Assembly (NCBI RefSeq): GCF_039531165.1
Contig: NZ_BAAAPN010000015.1
Span: forward strand, 32,494 to 96,493
Source of the DNA: Nostocoides_A vanveenii
GTDB lineage: Bacteria; Actinomycetota; Actinomycetes; Actinomycetales; Dermatophilaceae
Direction of reading: 5' to 3'
Length of the DNA: 64,000 nt
The notes under the pieces are model-generated. The model was not told the origin of the DNA. It saw only the letters and a list, made by a program, of their open reading frames with translations, and searched no databases. Numbering within the stretch: position 1 is the stretch's first letter; each line of letters opens with the position of its first letter. Shown piece by piece: positions 1 to 9,621 of this stretch. A program made the translations under genes and the position numbers.

Positions 1-2037
1 ATGCCGCCTCGTGACGGGGGTCCGTCGTTTGCCCCCGGAATGACTCTGACCCCCCACGGTGCGCACTTCGCGGTCTATGCCGGACACGCCGACGAGGTCG
101 CGCTCGCCGTTCTCGATGACCACCGCGGCGAGGACCGCATCCCCCTGGCCGGTTCCCCCGACGGCTGGTGGTTGGGGCACGCCGACGGCCTCGCGCCGGG
201 CGCTCGCTATGGCGTCCGGGCCCGCGGACCCCGCCGCGCCGAACAGGGGCACTGGTACGACGATTCCGTGCTGCTCCTCGATCCGTATGCCCGCGCCATC
301 GACCACGGTGGCCGCGCCGTGCTTGTCGAGGACACCTTCGACTGGGGCGACGATGCGCCACCGCGCACCCCGTGGACTCAGACCGTCATCTACGAGGCCC
401 ACGTCCGCGGCCTGACCATGACCCATCCGGCCGTCCCGGTCCAGCACCGGGGCACGTATGCCGGCGTGGCCCACCCCGCGATCATCGCCCACCTCCAGCG
501 CATCGGCGTCACCGCCATCGAGCTCCTTCCCGTGCACGCATCGATCACCGAGCCGGCGATCCAGGCCCGCGGCCTGGTCAACTACTGGGGCTACAACACC
601 CTGGGCTTCTTCGCCCCCAACAACCGCTATGCCGCGGCCACCCACCCGCAAGGCGTGGTCGATGAGTTCAAGTCGATGGTCAAGGCGCTGCACGCCGCCG
701 GCATCGAGGTCATCCTCGACGTGGTCTACAACCACACCGCCGAGCAGGGCAATGACGACGGCCAGATCCTCAGCTGGCGCGGTCTGGACAACCGCGCCTA
801 CTACCGCCTCGACCCCTATGGCGCGGACCTCAATCTCACCGGCTGCGGCAACAGCCTCAACACCCATCACGAGGTCTCCCGCCGCCAGGTCCTGGACTCG
901 ATGCGCTACTGGGTCACCGAGATGCACGTCGACGGCTTCCGTTTCGATCTGGCCGTCACCTTGGCCCGCGGTCGCAATCACGACTTCGACCCGGACCACG
1001 CCTTCTTCGCCGCCGTCCGCAGCGACCCCGTGCTCGGCGCGACCAAGCTCATCGCCGAACCCTGGGACTGCGGCATGGGCGGGTGGCGCACCGGCCAGTT
1101 CCCGCGCCCGTTCAGCGAGTGGAACGACCGCTACCGCGACGACGTGCGCACCTTCTGGCTCACCGATCTCGCTGCAACCTTCGCCGGCCAGCCCGGCCAC
1201 GGGGCCCGCGAGCTGGCCACCCGCCTCGCCGGCAGCCAGGACCTCTTCTGGACCCACGAGCGCAACCCGACCGCGTCGATCAACTTCGTCGCGGCTCACG
1301 ACGGGTTCACGGCCGCCGACCTGACGGCCTACAACGAGAAGCGCAATGAGGGCAATCTCGAAGGCAATCGCGACGGCTCACCGCACAATCGCTCGTGGAA
1401 CCACGGTCACGAGGGTGCCACCGACAACGCCGACACACTCGCCTGGCGGCGACGGAGCCTGCGCAATCTGCTGGCCACCTTGCTGGTCTCGGCCGGAGTG
1501 CCGATGATCAACGCGGGCGATGAGTTCGGGCGCACGCAGCACGGCAACAACAATGCCTTTTGCCAGGACAACGAGATCGGGTGGATGGACTGGGACTGGC
1601 AACCGTGGCAGGACCAGCTCGTCCAGAGCATCGCCGCGCTCGCCGCCATCCGCCGCGCGCACCCGGTGCTCCAGCGCGATCGATTCTTCCTCGGCACCCC
1701 GGCGTATGACGGCGGCCCCGCCGACGTCAGCTGGCTCGGCCAGGACGCCCGCCCGCTGACTCCGGAGCAGTGGGAGGGGCGCGGCCTGCGGACCCTGTCG
1801 ATGCTGATCGGCGCGCACCGACCGCAGGACAGCGACATTCTCGTGGTCGTCAATGGCGCGATTCACGATGCCCAGGTCACCCTTCCTGATGTCTCGGGCC
1901 GCCGCACGATGCGCCTGCTGTGGGACTCCACGTGGGAGCAGGATCCCGGCGAACCCCAGGTCCGCTTCCCCGGCACCCAGGTTTGCGCCGGACCGACCAG
2001 CCTTCAGGTCTGGGCCAGCGAGACGGTCACCGACTGA
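1..2037 (+). CDS. glgX: Glycogen debranching enzyme GlgX
   Basis: A 678-residue GH13 enzyme that hydrolyses alpha-1,6 branches of glycogen or limit dextrins in the cytosol. The N-terminus (about residues 10-110) looks like a CBM48 module. The catalytic barrel follows, with DVVYNHT (region I), DGFRFDLA carrying the nucleophile Asp, IAEPWD carrying the acid/base Glu, and AAHDGFT carrying the third Asp. The length fits GlgX/isoamylase proteins. The reading frame begins with ATG at the very first base of the window, so the true start could lie a little upstream, although the N-terminus looks nearly complete. It is first in a co-directional run with glgE, maltokinase, glgB and pgm, which fits glycogen turnover. 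A TreX/isoamylase-like role is the alternative. Confidence 0.93.
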   Translation: MPPRDGGPSFAPGMTLTPHGAHFAVYAGHADEVALAVLDDHRGEDRIPLAGSPDGWWLGHADGLAPGARYGVRARGPRRAEQGHWYDDSVLLLDPYARAIDHGGRAVLVEDTFDWGDDAPPRTPWTQTVIYEAHVRGLTMTHPAVPVQHRGTYAGVAHPAIIAHLQRIGVTAIELLPVHASITEPAIQARGLVNYWGYNTLGFFAPNNRYAAATHPQGVVDEFKSMVKALHAAGIEVILDVVYNHTAEQGNDDGQILSWRGLDNRAYYRLDPYGADLNLTGCGNSLNTHHEVSRRQVLDSMRYWVTEMHVDGFRFDLAVTLARGRNHDFDPDHAFFAAVRSDPVLGATKLIAEPWDCGMGGWRTGQFPRPFSEWNDRYRDDVRTFWLTDLAATFAGQPGHGARELATRLAGSQDLFWTHERNPTASINFVAAHDGFTAADLTAYNEKRNEGNLEGNRDGSPHNRSWNHGHEGATDNADTLAWRRRSLRNLLATLLVSAGVPMINAGDEFGRTQHGNNNAFCQDNEIGWMDWDWQPWQDQLVQSIAALAAIRRAHPVLQRDRFFLGTPAYDGGPADVSWLGQDARPLTPEQWEGRGLRTLSMLIGAHRPQDSDILVVVNGAIHDAQVTLPDVSGRRTMRLLWDSTWEQDPGEPQVRFPGTQVCAGPTSLQVWASETVTD

Positions 2038-2072
2038 GCCCGCTCCCCCTGCACGACGAGGCGGCCACCAGA

Positions 2073-2078
2073 TAGCGT
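2073..2078 (+). promoter_or_regulatory. Putative -10 box of a leaderless glgE transcript
   Basis: TAGCGT (TANNNT pattern) ends 6 nt before the GTG start at 2085, and no Shine-Dalgarno sequence is visible. This spacing is typical of leaderless actinobacterial transcripts, so glgE may have its own start site inside the operon. Confidence 0.4.
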
Positions 2079-2084
2079 TGTCGT

Positions 2085-4211
2085 GTGACGCCCGATACGC
2101 CTGCGGCTGCGATGATGCCCGCATCCTCGACCTCGTCCGCACCGACCTCCGCGCAGTCCGCCACGGACTCCGCGCCGTCGACCAACGGCCATGCCGCCCC
2201 CAGGACCGGCGCCCCACAAAACCCGATCGGGCGCATCCCGGTCCAGGATGTCTCCCCCCTCGTCGACGGCGGTGCGCGCCCGGCGAAGGCGGTCGTCGGC
2301 GAGACCTTCACCGTCAACGCGACGGTCTTTCGCGAGGGGCATGACGCGGTCAATGCGAATCTGGTCCTGACCCGTCCCGATGGCAGCGAGATCTACCTGC
2401 CGATGGACTGCATCAACCCCGGACTCAATCTCTGGGTCGCCGAAGTCACCCCGGACGAGCCGGGCTACTGGACCTATCGCGTCGAGGGCTGGTCGGACCT
2501 CTTCGGCACCTGGGAGCACGACGCGACGATCAAGGTCGCTGCAGGGGTTGACACCGAACTCATGCTCACCGAGGGAGTGCTGCTCCTGCAGAAGGCCGCC
2601 GCCCAGGAGGGCCGCAGCGGCCAGGGCCGGCTCCTGCTCGACGAGGCGGTCTCCGGACTCCAAAACACCTCCCAAACTGCCATGGCACGCCTGCATGCCG
2701 GCGTCAACCGTGACATCCACGCCGAGATGGCCGCGCTCCCGATGCGCCAATACATCTCTCCCACAGCGGATTTCCCGCTCCTCGTCGAACGTGAACGCGC
2801 GCTCTACGGCGCGTGGTACGAGATCTTCCCGCGGTCCGAGGGTTGCTACTACGACGAGACCACCGGCGAGTGGGTCTCCGGCACGTTCGCTACGGCAGCC
2901 AAGCGCCTGCCGGCGATCGCGAAGATGGGCTTCGACGTCGTCTATCTCACGCCGATCCACCCGATCGGCACGGCGGCGCGCAAGGGCCCGAACAACACCC
3001 TGAACGCCGGCCCCAAGGACCCCGGCAGCCCGTATGCCATCGGGTCACCCGCCGGCGGTCACGACGCCCTCCACCCCGACCTAGGCACCTTCGACGACTT
3101 CGATGCCTTCGTCGCCGAGGCTGCGCGCAATGACCTCGAGGTGGCCATGGACATTGCCCTTCAGGCCTCCCCCGACCACCCGTGGGTGCAGACCCACCCC
3201 GAGTTCTTCACCACCCGCGCCGACGGCACCATCGCGTTTGCCGAGAACCCCCCGAAGAAGTACCAAGACATCTACCCCCTCAACTTCGACAACACGCCCG
3301 CCGAGGCGTATGCCGAGGTGCGCCGCGTCATCCAGGTCTGGATCGACCACGGGGTCAAGATCTTCCGCGTCGACAATCCGCACACCAAGCCGGTGGAGTT
3401 TTGGCAGTGGCTGATCGCCGATGTCGCCAAGGACCACCCGGACGTGATCTGGCTGGCCGAGGCGTTCACCAAGCCGGCGATGATGCACACGCTGGGTAAG
3501 GTCGGCTTCCAGCAGAGCTACACCTACTACGCCTGGCGCAACCAGGCGTGGGATCTGCGCGAATACGTCGAGGAGCTCGCGGGTGACGCGGCGTCCTACA
3601 TGCGCCCGTCGTTCTGGCCGACGACGCACGACATCCTCACCCCTTATATGCAGTTCGGCGGGCTCGCGGCCTGGAAGGTCCGCGCCGCGCTCGCGGCGAT
3701 GCTCTCGCCCACCTATGGGATCTACACCGGCTACGAGCTGATGGAGCACGTGGCCCGCCCCGGCGCCGAGGAGCAGATCGATAACGAGAAGTACCAATAC
3801 AAGGACCGGCGCTGGGCCGACTACGACAAGGGCGGTCCCAAGGAAGGGCAGTCGCTGGCGGGCTACCTGACGCGGCTCAATGAGATCCGTCGCGAGCACC
3901 CCGCCCTGCACTGGCTGCGTAATGTCCGCTTCCACCACGTGGAGGATGAGAATCTGCTCTGCTTCTCCAAGCGACGCATCCTGCGTAATGGCGAGGAGGA
4001 CACGATCATCGTCGTCGCGAATCTCGACCCGCACTCGACCCGTTCGTCGGTCGTCCACCTCGACATGCCCGAGCTCGGGATGGGTTATGGCGACAGCTTC
4101 ATCGCCGAAGACCTCCTCACTGGCGCCGAATGGCGTTGGTGGGAGCGGAACTTCGTCCGCCTCGGCCCTGAGTGGGAGCCCGTTCACATCATCAAGGTCC
4201 GGCGCGACTGA
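2085..4211 (+). CDS. glgE: Alpha-1,4-glucan:maltose-1-phosphate maltosyltransferase GlgE
   Basis: A 708-residue GH13_3 enzyme that transfers maltosyl units from maltose 1-phosphate to the non-reducing ends of alpha-glucan. After an Ala/Ser/Thr-rich N-terminal tail (about 50 residues) come a beta-sandwich domain and the barrel. The barrel has FRVDNPHTKPVEFW (nucleophile Asp region), WLAEAFTKP (acid/base Glu) and TTHDILTPYMQ (third Asp). The phrases AWYEIFPRS and HPIGTAARKGPNNTL are characteristic of GlgE. The GTG at 2085 is chosen because TAGCGT lies just upstream and the homologous core begins near residue 45. A start inside the low-complexity tail is possible. The stop codon overlaps the maltokinase ATG (TGATG). 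Together with the next gene it defines the GlgE route of glucan synthesis. Confidence 0.95.
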   Translation: MTPDTPAAAMMPASSTSSAPTSAQSATDSAPSTNGHAAPRTGAPQNPIGRIPVQDVSPLVDGGARPAKAVVGETFTVNATVFREGHDAVNANLVLTRPDGSEIYLPMDCINPGLNLWVAEVTPDEPGYWTYRVEGWSDLFGTWEHDATIKVAAGVDTELMLTEGVLLLQKAAAQEGRSGQGRLLLDEAVSGLQNTSQTAMARLHAGVNRDIHAEMAALPMRQYISPTADFPLLVERERALYGAWYEIFPRSEGCYYDETTGEWVSGTFATAAKRLPAIAKMGFDVVYLTPIHPIGTAARKGPNNTLNAGPKDPGSPYAIGSPAGGHDALHPDLGTFDDFDAFVAEAARNDLEVAMDIALQASPDHPWVQTHPEFFTTRADGTIAFAENPPKKYQDIYPLNFDNTPAEAYAEVRRVIQVWIDHGVKIFRVDNPHTKPVEFWQWLIADVAKDHPDVIWLAEAFTKPAMMHTLGKVGFQQSYTYYAWRNQAWDLREYVEELAGDAASYMRPSFWPTTHDILTPYMQFGGLAAWKVRAALAAMLSPTYGIYTGYELMEHVARPGAEEQIDNEKYQYKDRRWADYDKGGPKEGQSLAGYLTRLNEIRREHPALHWLRNVRFHHVEDENLLCFSKRRILRNGEEDTIIVVANLDPHSTRSSVVHLDMPELGMGYGDSFIAEDLLTGAEWRWWERNFVRLGPEWEPVHIIKVRRD

Positions 4212-5674
4212 TGGCCCTGCTGCACAAGGGCGCCTCCATCTCGCCCGCCAAGAAGGACGCCATTGCCGCCTGGATCGGCAGCCAACGCTGGTATGCCGCC
4301 AAGGGCCGCACCCCGGCGCTGCGGCCCCTTTTCGCGTGGCGTCTGGACGACCCGGAGGGCGAGGTCGGCATCGAGACCTTCGTCATCGCCGACGACGCGA
4401 CGTCGCCGCCGATCGTCTACCAGGTGCCGCTGACCTATCGCGGGGCGCCCCTCGGCGGCGCCGACGCCGCGCTCGTCGGCGTGGTCGAGCATTCGGTGCT
4501 GGGCACGCGCTATGTCTATGACGCCCCCCACGACCCGGTGTATGCCGCCCAGTTGTTCGCGCTCGCCATCGGCGAGGTCGAGGCCGCGTCGAGCAGCATC
4601 ACCGACGCCGTCGAGCCGGCGGTGAACGGCATCGGCATGGGGACTCGGGGCTGGCGGCTGACCGAGTCGCGCGTCCTGTCCGGCGAGCAGTCGAACACCT
4701 CGATCATCGGTATGGCGGTTGACGCAGACGGTGAGCCGCAGCCGGTTATCATCAAGGTCTTCCGGGCGCTCGCGGACGGACGCAACCCCGATGTCGAACT
4801 GCAAGGCGTCCTCGCCGCTGCCGGGAGCACCCGGGTCCCGGCCAGCCTCGGCGCGGTCGCCGGGAGCTGGCCCGAAGCCGGCAAGCCGGGCCGTAAGGCC
4901 GCCCCGGATGCCGGGGTCGCAACCGGGCATCTGGCCTTCGCCCAGGAGTTCCTCCCCGGCGCGCAGGATGCGTGGCGCGAGGCCCTGGTCGCGGCCGGCC
5001 ACGGAACGGACTTCGCCGCCGGGGCCCGCACCCTCGGGGACGCCACGGCCGAGGTCCATTCGCTACTCGCGGAGCGCCTGCCGACCGAGCCCGCCGACCC
5101 CGACCGCGTCGCCGAGACCATCGCCGAAATGCGGTCGCGCGCCGCCGCCGCGGTGGCCGAGGCTCCGCAGCTCGCCTCGCGCGCCGACGCCATCGATGCG
5201 GTGTATGACGCTGCGGCACAGGCGGATTGGCCAGCTTTCCAACGGATCCACGGCGACTATCACCTCGGCCAGGTCCTCCACGTCCCCGAGCGCGGGTGGG
5301 TCCTGCTCGACTTCGAAGGCGAGCCGTTGCGTCCCCTCGCCGAGCGCACGCGCACGGATCAGCCGTTGCGCGATGTCGCGGGCATGCTTCGGTCGTTCGA
5401 CTACGCCGGTGGCTCCGTCGAGCAGAGCACGCGCGGGCACTCGGCCCGCGACTGGGTCGAGAACGCGCAACAGGCCTTCATGGATGGCTACGCCGCGCGC
5501 GCGGGGCACGATCCGCGCGACGCGCAGGCCTTGCTCTTCGCCTACTTGGTGGACAAGGCTTTGTACGAGGTCGTCTACGAAGTACGCAATCGGCCGGACT
5601 GGATCGGCATACCGCTCACTGCACTGGACCGGCTCCTGCCCGACGCAGGACAGACAAAGGAGGACCAACCGTGA
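4211..5674 (+). CDS. mak: Maltokinase (Mak/Pep2)
   Basis: A 487-residue kinase that phosphorylates maltose with ATP to give maltose 1-phosphate, the GlgE donor. The fold is aminoglycoside-phosphotransferase-like. The N-terminal cap carries the RWYAAKGR motif typical of the family, the catalytic loop is IHGDYHLGQV, and the metal-binding motif is DFEGEPLRPLAER. The ATG at 4211 overlaps the glgE stop by one base, implying translational coupling. In many actinobacteria this kinase is fused or adjacent to trehalose synthase TreS. Here no treS lies beside it, so the maltose source must be encoded elsewhere. The gene ends in a GTGA overlap with glgB. Confidence 0.93.
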   Translation: MALLHKGASISPAKKDAIAAWIGSQRWYAAKGRTPALRPLFAWRLDDPEGEVGIETFVIADDATSPPIVYQVPLTYRGAPLGGADAALVGVVEHSVLGTRYVYDAPHDPVYAAQLFALAIGEVEAASSSITDAVEPAVNGIGMGTRGWRLTESRVLSGEQSNTSIIGMAVDADGEPQPVIIKVFRALADGRNPDVELQGVLAAAGSTRVPASLGAVAGSWPEAGKPGRKAAPDAGVATGHLAFAQEFLPGAQDAWREALVAAGHGTDFAAGARTLGDATAEVHSLLAERLPTEPADPDRVAETIAEMRSRAAAAVAEAPQLASRADAIDAVYDAAAQADWPAFQRIHGDYHLGQVLHVPERGWVLLDFEGEPLRPLAERTRTDQPLRDVAGMLRSFDYAGGSVEQSTRGHSARDWVENAQQAFMDGYAARAGHDPRDAQALLFAYLVDKALYEVVYEVRNRPDWIGIPLTALDRLLPDAGQTKEDQP

Positions 5675-7890
5675 CCCCCACGCCCCCGAGCGCACTCCCC
5701 GGAGCGCGCTGGTCGTTGGCCAATGGCCGTCACCAGCAACCGCACGACCTGCTCGGCCAGCACGTGGAGGCCGATGGTCTGCGGATCCGCGTGCTCCGCC
5801 CGCTGGCACAGCACGTTCGCGTCCGTTTCGAGGACGAGGAGATCATCGATCTCGCGCATGAATCCGACGGCGTCTGGAGCGGCGTGCGTCCGGGCCTGGA
5901 CAAAACTCTCGACTACCGCATCCTGACCACCTGGGGCGACGGGATCGAGCACGAGCAGGACGACCCCTACCGCTTCGCCCCCACCGTGGGCGACATCGAC
6001 CGTTTCCTCATCAACGAGGGCCGGCACGAGAAGCTGTGGGACATCCTCGGCTCCCACGTCAAGACGTATGACGGCCCGATGGGCTCGGTGACCGGCGCCT
6101 CCTTCGCGGTGTGGGCACCGCGGGCGAAGTCGGTCTATGTCGTCGGCGACTTCAACGGCTGGGACAACCGGAGCCACCCGATGCGCCTGCTCGGCAACTC
6201 CGGCATCTGGGAGATCTTCATCCCCGGCGTCGGGGCCGGCACCACCTACAAGTACCGCATCCGCGGCGCAGACGATGTCGAGCGCGACAAGGCCGACCCG
6301 ATGGCCCAGCGCACCGAGACCCCGCCCCGGACCGGCTCGGTCGTCCACGACTCGGCCTACCCCTGGGGCGACGCGACGTGGCAAGACACCAAGGCCGCGA
6401 CCAACCCGCACAACGGGCCGATGAGCATCTACGAGGTGCACCTCGGCTCCTGGCGGGCCGGGCTGAGCTATGTCGAGCTGGCCGAACACCTCGTCAACTA
6501 TGTCTCCGACCTCGGCTTCACGCACGTGGAGTTCCTGCCGGTGATGGAGCACCCATACGGCCCGTCGTGGGGCTATCAGGTGACCGGGTACTACGCGCCG
6601 ACGGCACGCTTCGGCACGCCCGACGATTTCAAGTTTCTCGTCGACAAGCTGCACCAGGCGGGCATCGGCGTCATCCTCGACTGGGTGCCGGCGCACTTCC
6701 CTCGCGACGAATGGGCGCTGGCCCGCTTCGACGGGCTCGCGCTCTACGAGCACGCCGACCCGCGTCGCGGCGACCAGCCGGACTGGGGCACCCACATCTT
6801 CGACTTCGGCCGCAAGGAGGTGCGCAACTTCCTCGTCGCCAACGCCCTCTACTGGATGGAGGTCTTCCACGTCGACGGCATCCGGGTCGACGCAGTCGCC
6901 TCGATGCTCTACCTCGACTATTCCCGGCGCAGCGGCGAGTGGCTGCCGAACCAGTACGGCGGGCGCGAGAACCTCGAGGCGATCGGGCTGTTGCAGGAGA
7001 CCAACGCCACGGCCTACAAGTCGGCGCCCGGTGTGGTCACCGTCGCCGAGGAGTCGACCTCCTGGCCGGGCGTCACCCGCTCGACCGACTCCGGCGGCCT
7101 CGGCTTCGGTCTGAAGTGGAATATGGGCTGGATGAACGACTCGCTGCGCTACCTGCAGCGCGACCCCGTGCACCGCCAGTACCACCACAACCTGCTCACC
7201 TTCTCGCTGATGTACGCCTACAGCGAGAACTACGTGCTGCCGATCAGCCACGACGAGGTCGTCCACGGCAAGGGCTCGCTGCTGGGCAAGATCCCTGGCC
7301 ACCGGTATGACCAGTTGGCCACCCTGCGCGCCTACCTCGCCTACATCTGGAGCCACCCCGGCAAGCAGTTGCTCTTCATGGGCTGCGAGTTCGCGCAACC
7401 CTCCGAATGGGCCGACGGCCGGTCCCTGGACTGGTGGCTGCTCGATCACGCCGCGCACTACCGGGTGCACAACTTGGTCAAGGAACTGAACAAGCTTTAC
7501 CGCGGACACAAGGCGCTCTGGGGCCAGGATTCCTCGCCCGCCGGCTTCGAGTGGCTCAACCCGCACGACAATGCGGGTAACACCTTGTCCTATGTCCGCT
7601 TCGGCGAGGGCGACCGTGGCGGCAACAGCGCCGTCGTCGCGATCATCAACTTCGGTGGCAACGCTCGCGACGGCATGCGCTTCGGCTTGCCGTATGCCGG
7701 CGAGTGGGAGGTTGTGCTCGACACCTCCGGCTTCGATGAATACGGCTCACCCTCGCAGGCGGGCGTTGTCCTGACCGCCGAAGAGCAGCCGTGGGAGAAC
7801 CAGCCCCACTCCGCGGTCATCTCGGTGCCGAAGCTCTCGGCGCTCTACCTCGCCCCCAAGGCCCACACAGCGGAAGGAACGGAGAGGTGA
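5671..7890 (+). CDS. glgB: 1,4-alpha-glucan branching enzyme GlgB
   Basis: A 739-residue GH13_9 enzyme that introduces alpha-1,6 branches into glycogen. An N-terminal extra module (about residues 1-110) precedes a CBM48 (VWAPRAKSVYVVGDFNGW) and the catalytic barrel. Motifs are VDGIRVDAVASMLYLDY (nucleophile Asp), VAEEST (acid/base Glu) and PISHDEVVHGKGSL (third Asp). The length matches actinobacterial GlgB with the long N-terminus. The GTG at 5671 is chosen because AAAGGAGG lies 7 nt upstream and it overlaps the maltokinase stop (GTGA). An in-frame extension further upstream runs through the maltokinase gene and is not real. GlgB acts with GlgE to build branched glucan. Confidence 0.96.
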   Translation: MTPTPPSALPGARWSLANGRHQQPHDLLGQHVEADGLRIRVLRPLAQHVRVRFEDEEIIDLAHESDGVWSGVRPGLDKTLDYRILTTWGDGIEHEQDDPYRFAPTVGDIDRFLINEGRHEKLWDILGSHVKTYDGPMGSVTGASFAVWAPRAKSVYVVGDFNGWDNRSHPMRLLGNSGIWEIFIPGVGAGTTYKYRIRGADDVERDKADPMAQRTETPPRTGSVVHDSAYPWGDATWQDTKAATNPHNGPMSIYEVHLGSWRAGLSYVELAEHLVNYVSDLGFTHVEFLPVMEHPYGPSWGYQVTGYYAPTARFGTPDDFKFLVDKLHQAGIGVILDWVPAHFPRDEWALARFDGLALYEHADPRRGDQPDWGTHIFDFGRKEVRNFLVANALYWMEVFHVDGIRVDAVASMLYLDYSRRSGEWLPNQYGGRENLEAIGLLQETNATAYKSAPGVVTVAEESTSWPGVTRSTDSGGLGFGLKWNMGWMNDSLRYLQRDPVHRQYHHNLLTFSLMYAYSENYVLPISHDEVVHGKGSLLGKIPGHRYDQLATLRAYLAYIWSHPGKQLLFMGCEFAQPSEWADGRSLDWWLLDHAAHYRVHNLVKELNKLYRGHKALWGQDSSPAGFEWLNPHDNAGNTLSYVRFGEGDRGGNSAVVAIINFGGNARDGMRFGLPYAGEWEVVLDTSGFDEYGSPSQAGVVLTAEEQPWENQPHSAVISVPKLSALYLAPKAHTAEGTER

Positions 7891-9548
7891 CCCATCCCCG
7901 CGCCGGTCAGGTCGCCCTCCCCGAGGACCTCGTCGACGTTGCCCACCTGGTCACGCTCTACTACACCGGCAAGCCGGACCCGGAGAATATCGATCAGCAG
8001 GTCGCCTTCGGCACCTCCGGCCACCGCGGGTCCTCGCTCAAGACCGCCTTCAACGAAGATCACATCCTGGCGACCACCCAGGCGATCGTCGACTACCGGC
8101 GTGAGCAGGGCTTCGACGGCCCGCTCTTCATCGGGCGCGACACGCATGGTCTCTCGGAGCCGGCGTGGGCGTCGGCGCTCGAGGTGCTCGTCGCCAATGA
8201 CGTGACGGTGTTGGTCGACGCGGCGGACCGCTATACGCCGACGCCCGCGGTCTCGCACGCGATCCTGACCGCCAACCGCGGCAAGATCGGCGGCGTCGAC
8301 GACCTGCCGGCGCACACCGGGCTCGCCGACGGCATCGTCGTGACGCCGTCGCACAACCCCCCGAGCGATGGCGGCTTCAAATACAACCCGCCGCACGGCG
8401 GGCCGGCCGACACCGACGCCACCAAGTGGATCGCCAACAAGGCCAACGACTACATCCGGGCCGGTCTGGCCGGCGTCAAGCGCATCCCGTTCGCGCGGGC
8501 GCGGGCCGCGTGCACGGCATACGACTATCTGGGCACCTATGTAGACGATCTGCCCAATGTCGTCGATCTCGCCGCCATCAAGGGGGCGGGGGTGCGCATC
8601 GGCGCCGACCCGCTCGGTGGGGCAGCGGTCGACTACTGGGGCGCGATCGCCGAGCGGCACGGGCTCGACCTGACGGTCGTCAACCCGCTGGTCGATGCGA
8701 CGTGGCGCTTTATGACCCTCGACTGGGACGGCAAGATCCGCATGGACTGCTCCTCTCCCTCGGCGATGGCCTCGCTGATCGCCCAGCGCGACCGCTACGA
8801 CATCGCGACGGGCAATGACGCGGACTCCGACCGCCACGGCATCGTCACCCCGGACGCCGGGCTGATGAACCCGAACCACTACCTCTCGGTGGCCATCCAG
8901 TACCTCTTCGGCGGGTCGCGGCCCGGCTGGCGGGCCGACGGCTTCGTCGGCAAGACGCTGGTGTCGAGCTCGATGATCGACCGGGTCGCGGCCGACCTCG
9001 GGCGGCGACTGGTCGAGGTGCCTGTGGGCTTCAAATGGTTCGTGCCCGGGTTGCTCGACGGGTCGGGCCCGTTCGGCGGCGAGGAGTCGGCCGGTGCGTC
9101 CTTCCTGCGGATGGATGGCACGGTGTGGACCACCGACAAGGACGGCATCCTGCTGGCCCTACTCGGCTCGGAGATCCTTGCCAAGACCGGCAAGAGCCCG
9201 AGCGCGCTCTACGTCGAGCTGACCGCCCGGCACGGATCGCCGGCGTATGCCCGCATCGACGCCCCCGCGAACCGGGAGCAGAAGGCCAAGCTGGCGGCCC
9301 TGTCCCCCTCGGACGTGACCGCGGAAACTCTTGCGGGCGAGCCGATCACCGCCAAACTGACCCGGGCCCCGGGCAATGACGCGCCCATCGGCGGGCTCAA
9401 GGTCGTCACCGAGTCGGCGTGGTTCGCCGCCCGGCCGAGCGGGACCGAGGACGTCTACAAGATCTATGCCGAATCCTTCAAGGGTGCCGAACACCTGGCC
9501 GAGGTCCAGGCTTCGGCCCGCGAGGTGGTCTCGGCCGCCCTGGGCTGA
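7887..9548 (+). CDS. pgm: Phosphoglucomutase (alpha-D-glucose phosphate-specific)
   Basis: A 553-residue phosphohexomutase interconverting glucose 1-phosphate and glucose 6-phosphate, linking glycogen to glycolysis. Visible motifs are FGTSGHRG near the N-terminus, TPSHNPPSDGG with the phosphoserine (Ser155), the magnesium loop GNDADSDRHGI, the sugar loop GGEESAGASF and the C-terminal phosphate loop RPSGTEDVYKIYAESF. The GTG at 7887 overlaps the glgB stop (GTGA) behind a GGAGAG stretch. It is the last gene of the glycogen operon and is followed within 20 nt by a strong hairpin. Confidence 0.95.
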   Translation: MTHPRAGQVALPEDLVDVAHLVTLYYTGKPDPENIDQQVAFGTSGHRGSSLKTAFNEDHILATTQAIVDYRREQGFDGPLFIGRDTHGLSEPAWASALEVLVANDVTVLVDAADRYTPTPAVSHAILTANRGKIGGVDDLPAHTGLADGIVVTPSHNPPSDGGFKYNPPHGGPADTDATKWIANKANDYIRAGLAGVKRIPFARARAACTAYDYLGTYVDDLPNVVDLAAIKGAGVRIGADPLGGAAVDYWGAIAERHGLDLTVVNPLVDATWRFMTLDWDGKIRMDCSSPSAMASLIAQRDRYDIATGNDADSDRHGIVTPDAGLMNPNHYLSVAIQYLFGGSRPGWRADGFVGKTLVSSSMIDRVAADLGRRLVEVPVGFKWFVPGLLDGSGPFGGEESAGASFLRMDGTVWTTDKDGILLALLGSEILAKTGKSPSALYVELTARHGSPAYARIDAPANREQKAKLAALSPSDVTAETLAGEPITAKLTRAPGNDAPIGGLKVVTESAWFAARPSGTEDVYKIYAESFKGAEHLAEVQASAREVVSAALG

Positions 9549-9565
9549 CGAGTTCTGCCATGGTT

Positions 9566-9597
9566 GAGGGCCTGGGCGCATCGGCGCCCGGGCCCTC
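9566..9597. terminator. Hairpin between convergent pgm and the Lrp-type regulator
   Basis: A 14-bp inverted repeat (9566-9579 with 9584-9597, one G-T wobble) with a 4-nt loop lies in the 73-bp gap between two convergent genes. A bidirectional terminator is the natural reading. There is no T-tract, as is usual in high-GC actinobacteria. Confidence 0.75.
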
Positions 9598-9621
9598 GCC
9601 GCGTTCTGGCGCCGAAGGTGC

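Noticed and set aside
5575..7566. A 663-codon minus-strand open frame opposite glgB
   Set aside because: It is Val/Asp/Arg-rich shadow coding with no start signal, lying wholly within a clearly real glgB gene.
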